Shown: piece after piece, positions 58,053-64,000 of the stretch
Position numbering within the stretch: the first letter of the stretch is position 1
Layout: every line of letters begins with the position of its first letter
Assembly (NCBI RefSeq): GCF_025753855.1
Contig: NZ_JAOWPT010000005.1
Coordinates: forward strand, 310,001 to 374,000
DNA from: Mesorhizobium sp. ZC-5
GTDB lineage: Bacteria; Pseudomonadota; Alphaproteobacteria; Rhizobiales; Rhizobiaceae
Direction: 5' to 3'
DNA: 64,000 bases
Position numbers and translations under genes: made by a program
Notes under the pieces: model-generated
Seen by the model: the letters and a program-made list of their open reading frames with translations, nothing else
Told to the model about the DNA's origin: nothing
Databases searched by the model: none

Positions 58053-58691
58053 TCAGTTGCCGGCCTTCGCCTTGTCCTGCTCTTCCTTGAGCTTCTTGGC
58101 GAAATCCTCGTTGTTCTTGGACACGAAATCCTGCAGCTTCTTCTGGCGGTCCTCGATGTCCGACTGCTGCATCGCTTCGCCATCATAGGCGCCGGTAAAG
58201 CCCTTGAGCGACACCTTGATAGGGTTCGGCTGGTTCTGGAAGTTGACCGAGGTCAAGGTGATCTCCTGGCCCTTCTTGAAGGAGGCGACCAGCTGGTCGG
58301 AAAGTGCCGCTTCCGCGACGCAGCGGTCCGGGAAGCAGATCACGTAGTCGAGCTTCTGGGCCTTGCCGCCGTCGATCTGCAGGCCAATGCCCGGAGGCAC
58401 CAGACGGCCGCTCGGCACCGAAACCTGGAAGACCTTGCGGTTCACCTTGCCCTTGAGCTCAATCATGCTGACGCCGGTGACCATCTGGCCCGTGCTGGCG
58501 ACAGTGATGTTCTGAACGTTGCAGATGTCCACGTCTTCCTGCTTCGAACAGGCCTTGAACCAACCCTGCGGCACCTGCTGCTGCTGCTGGGGCTGTTGCT
58601 GAGCCATCGCCGGCGAGAGATTTGCAGCTAGCAATCCCACCACGCCTGCAGCCATGACCGAAAAAGGAGCGTTGGGTTTCAGGCTCGCCAT
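58053..58691 (-). CDS. ialB: Invasion-associated locus B (IalB) family protein
   Basis: 212 residues with a signal peptide (FSVMAAGVVGLLAANLSPAMAQ) and then a glutamine-rich linker (QQQPQQQQQVPQ). The IalB fold follows: WFKACSKQEDVDICNVQNI, VSVPSGRLVPPGIGLQIDGG and CFPDRCVAEAAL, with two likely disulfide pairs. The C-terminal 30 residues are charged and helical. IalB is linked to erythrocyte invasion in Bartonella, but in free-living rhizobia it is a general envelope or stress protein. Divergent from the yejA-like gene. Confidence 0.93.
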   Translation of the reverse strand: MASLKPNAPFSVMAAGVVGLLAANLSPAMAQQQPQQQQQVPQGWFKACSKQEDVDICNVQNITVASTGQMVTGVSMIELKGKVNRKVFQVSVPSGRLVPPGIGLQIDGGKAQKLDYVICFPDRCVAEAALSDQLVASFKKGQEITLTSVNFQNQPNPIKVSLKGFTGAYDGEAMQQSDIEDRQKKLQDFVSKNNEDFAKKLKEEQDKAKAGN

Positions 58692-58766
58692 TGTCTAGAA
58701 ATCCTCTCAAAGAAATTCGGATCCGGCCCGAAGCCGGAGTTCCCCGCTAAGTGTTGCCCAAATGAG

Positions 58767-58785
58767 GCAAGAGAATGACTCTTGC
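58767..58785. repeat. 7-bp hairpin in the ialB-yejA gap
   Basis: GCAAGAG (58767-58773) and CTCTTGC (58779-58785) are exact reverse complements around a 5-base loop. It is the first of three tandem stem-loops in this gap. Confidence 0.7.
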
Positions 58786-58796
58786 GGGCGTGTTAC

Positions 58797-58853
58797 ACCG
58801 CATGGAGCCGCGAATCCAGCCGCAAAAAGCACGGATTCGCGGCTCCATGCGGT
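58797..58853. repeat. Perfect 21-bp inverted repeat with 15-base loop
   Basis: The arms 58797-58817 and 58833-58853 are exact reverse complements over 21 bases, around an A-rich 15-base loop. No T-run follows. A smaller GCGGG/CCCGC stem at 58858-58871 comes right after. The structure lies between two divergent genes, where no terminator is needed, so it may be a regulatory RNA structure, a dispersed palindromic repeat or the footprint of a mobile element. Confidence 0.85.
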
Positions 58854-58929
58854 TCTCGCGGGCAAACCCGCCGCATCATGCTAGGTTCGTCGCCGAATCA
58901 CGATTTTCGGCCGGGACGGAGGTTTGACC

Positions 58930-60747
58930 ATGCGCCATCTTTTGTCTGCGCTGTTTTCGGTCGCCCTTGCCCTGGGCGCCGCAACCGGTGCATCGGCCGA
59001 ACCGAAGCATGCGATCGCGATGAATGGCGAGCCCGCGTTGCCCGCCGATTTTTCGCACTTTACCTACGCGAACCCCGACGCGCCGAAGGGCGGAAGCATC
59101 AGCTATTGCGTGGTCGGCAGCTTCGACAACCTGAACCCGTTCATCATCAGGAGCCTGCGCACCACCGCCCGCGGCGTCATCGACACCATCTTCGGAAACC
59201 TGGTTTTCGAATCGCTCATGCAGCGCAATTTCGACGAGGCGTTTTCGCTTTACGGACTGATTGCCGAGTCCATCGACATCTCGCCGGATCGCAAGGTTGC
59301 CGAGTTCAATCTGAACCCGAAGGCAAAATGGTCCGATGGCGAACCGGTGACGCCGGACGACGTGATCTTCACCTATGAGGTCTACACGGAGAAAGGCCGC
59401 CCGCCCTACAGCGACCGCATGAAGAAGATCGAAAAGATCGAAAAGACCGGCGACCACAGTGTGCGCTTTACCTTCAACGAAAATTCGGATCGAGAATTTC
59501 CCCTGATCGTGGCGATGACGCCGATCGTGCCGAAGCACATTTTCAGCAAGGAGACCTTCGACGAGACGACGCTGGAGCCGGTGACCGGCAGCGGGCCTTA
59601 TCGGATCGCGAAGGTCGTCCCCGGGCAGCGGATCGTTTTCGAACGCAACCCGGACTACTGGGCAAAGGATCTGCCCGCCAAGCGCGGCTTCGACAATTAC
59701 GACCGCATCACGATCGAATATTTCCTCAATGCCAACGCGCAATTCGAGGCCTTCAAGAAGGGTCTTTGCGCCATCCAGACCGAAGCCGATCCGGTCAAGC
59801 GGGAGCGCGATTTCGATTTCCCGGCAGTGAAGAATGGCGAGGTCGTAATGAAGGCCTTCGAAAGCGGCCTTCCGCCGGTGGTCACCGGCTTCCTGTTCAA
59901 TACCCGTTTGCCCAAATTTTCCGATGTCAGGGTGCGCCGAGCGCTCGGCATGCTCTACGATTTCGAGTGGGCGAACCGGAACTTTTTCGGCGGGCAATAT
60001 CAGCGTACCATAAGTTACTGGCAGAATACCGAACTGTCGGCTCTGGGACGCCCGGCGGACGATATCGAGCGCGCGCTGCTCGCTCCCTTCCCGGACAGGG
60101 TCTTGCCCGAAGTGATGGACGGAACCTATCGCCCGCCCGAGACCGACGGTTCGGGCCGCGATCGGCTTTCGCTGAAAGCAGCTTTGAATTTGCTGAAGGC
60201 TGCCGGCTATTCCCTCAGCGGCCGACAGTTGCTCGACCCTTCCGGCCAGCCTTTCAGTTTCGAGATACTCACTGCGTCGCAGAGCGAGGAGCGGCTGGCG
60301 ACGATCTATCAGCGCACGCTGGAGAAAATCGGGATACGGATGGACATCCGGTCGCTCGAAGCCGATCAGATCCAGATGCGCAAGCAGCGGTTCGATTTCG
60401 AGGCGCTGATCGGCACCACCGGTTTCCAGGGGACCCTCTCCCCGGGGATCGAACTTTTATACCGCTGGGGTTCCGAATCCCGGGACGCCGAGGGATCGTT
60501 CAACCTTGCGGGCGCCGCCGACCCGGCGATCGACGCCGTCATCGAGGCGATACTCAACGCCGATAGCAAGGAAAAGTATGTCGCCGCGGTGCGCGCGCTC
60601 GACCGCCTGCTGATCTCCGGGGCATACATGGTGCCTATGCAGCACGATACGCGGCAGTTTCTCGCTTACTGGAACTATCTGGAACATCCCGAAAAGACAC
60701 CCATATTCGGCTATCAGCTGCCCACCTGGTGGCGCAAGACCAACTGA
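58930..60747 (+). CDS. YejA-like extracellular solute-binding protein, family 5
   Basis: 605 residues from the ATG at 58930 behind GGAGG. A signal peptide (LLSALFSVALALGAATGASA) exports it. Family 5 motifs: YANPDAPKGGSISY, PKAKWSDGEPVTPDDVIFTYE, GSGPYRIAKVVPGQRIVFERNPDYW. The opening HAIAMNGEPALPADF is typical of YejA-like peptide-binding proteins. No permease or ATPase gene is beside it in the window, so it is an orphan, or works with a transporter elsewhere. frnE follows 15 bases later and may be co-transcribed. Confidence 0.93.
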   Translation: MRHLLSALFSVALALGAATGASAEPKHAIAMNGEPALPADFSHFTYANPDAPKGGSISYCVVGSFDNLNPFIIRSLRTTARGVIDTIFGNLVFESLMQRNFDEAFSLYGLIAESIDISPDRKVAEFNLNPKAKWSDGEPVTPDDVIFTYEVYTEKGRPPYSDRMKKIEKIEKTGDHSVRFTFNENSDREFPLIVAMTPIVPKHIFSKETFDETTLEPVTGSGPYRIAKVVPGQRIVFERNPDYWAKDLPAKRGFDNYDRITIEYFLNANAQFEAFKKGLCAIQTEADPVKRERDFDFPAVKNGEVVMKAFESGLPPVVTGFLFNTRLPKFSDVRVRRALGMLYDFEWANRNFFGGQYQRTISYWQNTELSALGRPADDIERALLAPFPDRVLPEVMDGTYRPPETDGSGRDRLSLKAALNLLKAAGYSLSGRQLLDPSGQPFSFEILTASQSEERLATIYQRTLEKIGIRMDIRSLEADQIQMRKQRFDFEALIGTTGFQGTLSPGIELLYRWGSESRDAEGSFNLAGAADPAIDAVIEAILNADSKEKYVAAVRALDRLLISGAYMVPMQHDTRQFLAYWNYLEHPEKTPIFGYQLPTWWRKTN

Positions 60748-60762
60748 CCCGAAGGAACCGTC

Positions 60763-61437
60763 ATGAGCGAGCGCCAGTCCATCACCGTCGATGTCGTGTC
60801 CGACGTCGTCTGCCCGTGGTGCTTCATCGGCCAGAAGCGGCTGGACAAGGCGGTCGCGGCCGTGCCTGAGGTTGCCGTCGACATCCGCTGGCGGCCCTAT
60901 CAGCTCGATCCGACGATCCCGCCTGAGGGCAAGGACCGCAAGCAATACATGCTGGCCAAGTTCGGCAATGAGGAACGTATCCGCGAGATTCACCAGCGGA
61001 TCGAGCCGCTCGGCGCCGCGGAAGGCATCGTTTTCGATTTCGGCGCCATCAAGGTAGCCCCCAACACGCTGGATGCTCACCGCGTCATCCGCTGGGCCGG
61101 CACGGCGGGCGACGGTGTCCAGAACCGGCTGGTGCGCCGCCTCTTCCAGCTCAATTTCGAAGAAGGCGCCAACATCGGCGATCAGGCTGTGCTTCTCGAG
61201 GCCGCGCGCGAAAGCGGCATGGACGTCGCCGTGGTCGAGGCGCTGCTGCCGACCGATGCCGACCGCGACGCGGTCTCGAGCGAGATTGCGACGGCGGGGC
61301 GGATGGGCATCACAGGGGTGCCCTGCTTCCTGCTGGAAGGCAAATATGCCGTCATGGGTGCGCAGGATGCGGAAACGCTCGCCGACGCCATCCGCCAGGT
61401 CGCGGCGGAGAAAGTGAGAGACGAGGTGGTGGGTTGA
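60763..61437 (+). CDS. FrnE-like DsbA family oxidoreductase
   Basis: 224 residues. The active-site CPWC (Cys17 and Cys20) lies just after the first strand (VDVVSDVVCPWCFIG). A helical insert and GITGVPCFLLEGKYAVMGAQ, the cis-Pro region, close the fold. No signal peptide, so it is a cytosolic 2-hydroxychromene-2-carboxylate isomerase/FrnE type. It is likely a disulfide reductase or isomerase. Fifteen bases after the yejA-like gene. Confidence 0.92.
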   Translation: MSERQSITVDVVSDVVCPWCFIGQKRLDKAVAAVPEVAVDIRWRPYQLDPTIPPEGKDRKQYMLAKFGNEERIREIHQRIEPLGAAEGIVFDFGAIKVAPNTLDAHRVIRWAGTAGDGVQNRLVRRLFQLNFEEGANIGDQAVLLEAARESGMDVAVVEALLPTDADRDAVSSEIATAGRMGITGVPCFLLEGKYAVMGAQDAETLADAIRQVAAEKVRDEVVG

Positions 61438-61508
61438 CCCATCCGCCGCCTATCGCTGGTTCGGGTCAGATTCCCTGCGCATTGACGTTCTCGACGAAGG
61501 AAGCGGAG

Positions 61509-62147
61509 CTATAGCTTAGTCTCCGGTTTTGGCTTTGCGACCGGAAGCGCTTGATCCCCAAGCTTTTTGATCAGCTTCGGGCGGATTTCTTTCAGGTTGC
61601 GAAAGAACGGCTTGATGTTGTCATTGCCGTAGGCACGTTTGCTGATCCCAACAAGCATTGCACCAGTTCTGCCATTTGCCCCTTTGTGGGGAACATACCG
61701 ATAGGCATTCCACTCGACTAGAACCCCTCCGGATGTATCTGTTCCGCTCATAACGAAGTCGAGTATGATTTCCCCGGTTTGCTGGTTCTGAAAGACGTCC
61801 CTGTTTACCACAGGATCGGTCGCTTTCCGTTGATCGAGCAGGGTAACCATGGTGCCTACGGCACTCTTGATGTCCGTGCCGTTCTCGTACACATCGATCA
61901 AGAGCATCTCGGTATATGCATCGAAGCTGTTTCCCTGTGTTTCTGGGAAATATTCTTGTCTGTATCTATCCGGCCCGAGAACGGTACTCCATCCAAGTGT
62001 GTACGTCGTGCCGTCAAAGACGATGGGGCCTGGTATGTCCAGATAATCGACAACGTCTTCAGACCGCGCCGCAGTAGACATCGCCAGAATTGCCGCGGTG
62101 ATTGCTAACAGTCGAATTGCGGCGGCAAAAGCCGATTGCATTCCCAT
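61509..62147 (-). CDS. Exported protein of unknown function
   Basis: 212 residues from the ATG at 62147, with a strong AAGGAGG upstream. A signal peptide (AAAIRLLAITAAILAMSTAARS) is followed by a mostly beta-sheet body (VDYLDIPGPIVFDGTTYTLGW, VYENGTDIKSAVGTMVTLLDQRK, RVYPHKG-like YRYVPHKGANG). A basic C-terminus (KPKPETKL) is charged. It is AT-richer than its neighbours. No family recognised. Convergent with frnE, and mfd ends upstream. Confidence 0.75.
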   Translation of the reverse strand: MGMQSAFAAAIRLLAITAAILAMSTAARSEDVVDYLDIPGPIVFDGTTYTLGWSTVLGPDRYRQEYFPETQGNSFDAYTEMLLIDVYENGTDIKSAVGTMVTLLDQRKATDPVVNRDVFQNQQTGEIILDFVMSGTDTSGGVLVEWNAYRYVPHKGANGRTGAMLVGISKRAYGNDNIKPFFRNLKEIRPKLIKKLGDQALPVAKPKPETKL

Positions 62148-62206
62148 GGGAAGCCTCCTTGGCGGGTCGCAATGAGAAGCTACATCAAATGATGTCGCAG
62201 ACAACC

Positions 62207-64000
<1,794 letters not shown>

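Overview
The window is a GC-rich stretch of alphaproteobacterial chromosome. The gene families point to the Rhizobiales, most likely Mesorhizobium or a close Phyllobacteriaceae relative. The evidence is the dusB-ntrBC-ntrYX-hfq-hflX-mazG order, a phosphatidylcholine synthase, an IalB-type exported protein, a DUF1127 protein and a rlpA-dac-tmk-holB-metG-tatD string. I see no nod, nif, plasmid, prophage or CRISPR genes. It reads as core chromosome with small acquired or decaying patches.

Position 1-12106 is the nitrogen-control and RNA-chaperone block on the + strand: dusB 3' end, ntrB, ntrC, ntrY, ntrX, a metallo-beta-lactamase (MBL) fold hydrolase, D-amino-acid transaminase, hfq and hflX. An AT-richer membrane protein gene then separates hflX from mazG, both on the - strand. 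Position 12222-16075 holds metH behind a palindrome that looks like an operator. Position 16100-23500 is accessory: a small XRE-type protein, two DHFR-like proteins, DUF2934 and DUF1127 proteins, an MFS exporter, an arginase-family ureohydrolase, an MBL lactonase, a relic of a duplicated RibD-like gene and a CadC-like regulator with TPRs.

Position 23600-33150 is a long housekeeping string on the - strand: ybaK-like, MBL (PhnP-like), tatD, metG, holB, tmk, dac and rlpA. It is interrupted by one VOC-family gene on the + strand with a possible ECF-type promoter. A tRNA-Ser(UGA) follows at 33265. After it comes a patch of very small membrane ORFs and a broken RidA gene.

Position 34573-43066 is a complete Kdp potassium-uptake locus: a palindromic AT-rich site, a 27-codon ORF, kdpF, kdpA, an extra 66-residue membrane protein, kdpB, kdpC, a hairpin, kdpD and kdpE. 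The KdpDE two-component pair would sense potassium limitation or salt stress and switch on the ATPase. The extra gene between kdpA and kdpB is translationally coupled to kdpB and is the best candidate here for an undescribed component.

Position 43127-64000 holds an EndoIII-like glycosylase, a TerC protein, a broken glyoxalase gene, rimO and a GST. Next come a four-gene BMP-type nucleoside ABC transporter, a quinone oxidoreductase, a coupled DUF2182-DUF1326-pcs cluster, a UbiH-like monooxygenase and an AEC transporter. The last part has hspQ, ialB, an intergenic region with three tandem hairpins including a perfect 21-bp inverted repeat, an orphan YejA-like binding protein, a FrnE-like DsbA protein, an exported protein of unknown function and the 3' part of mfd.
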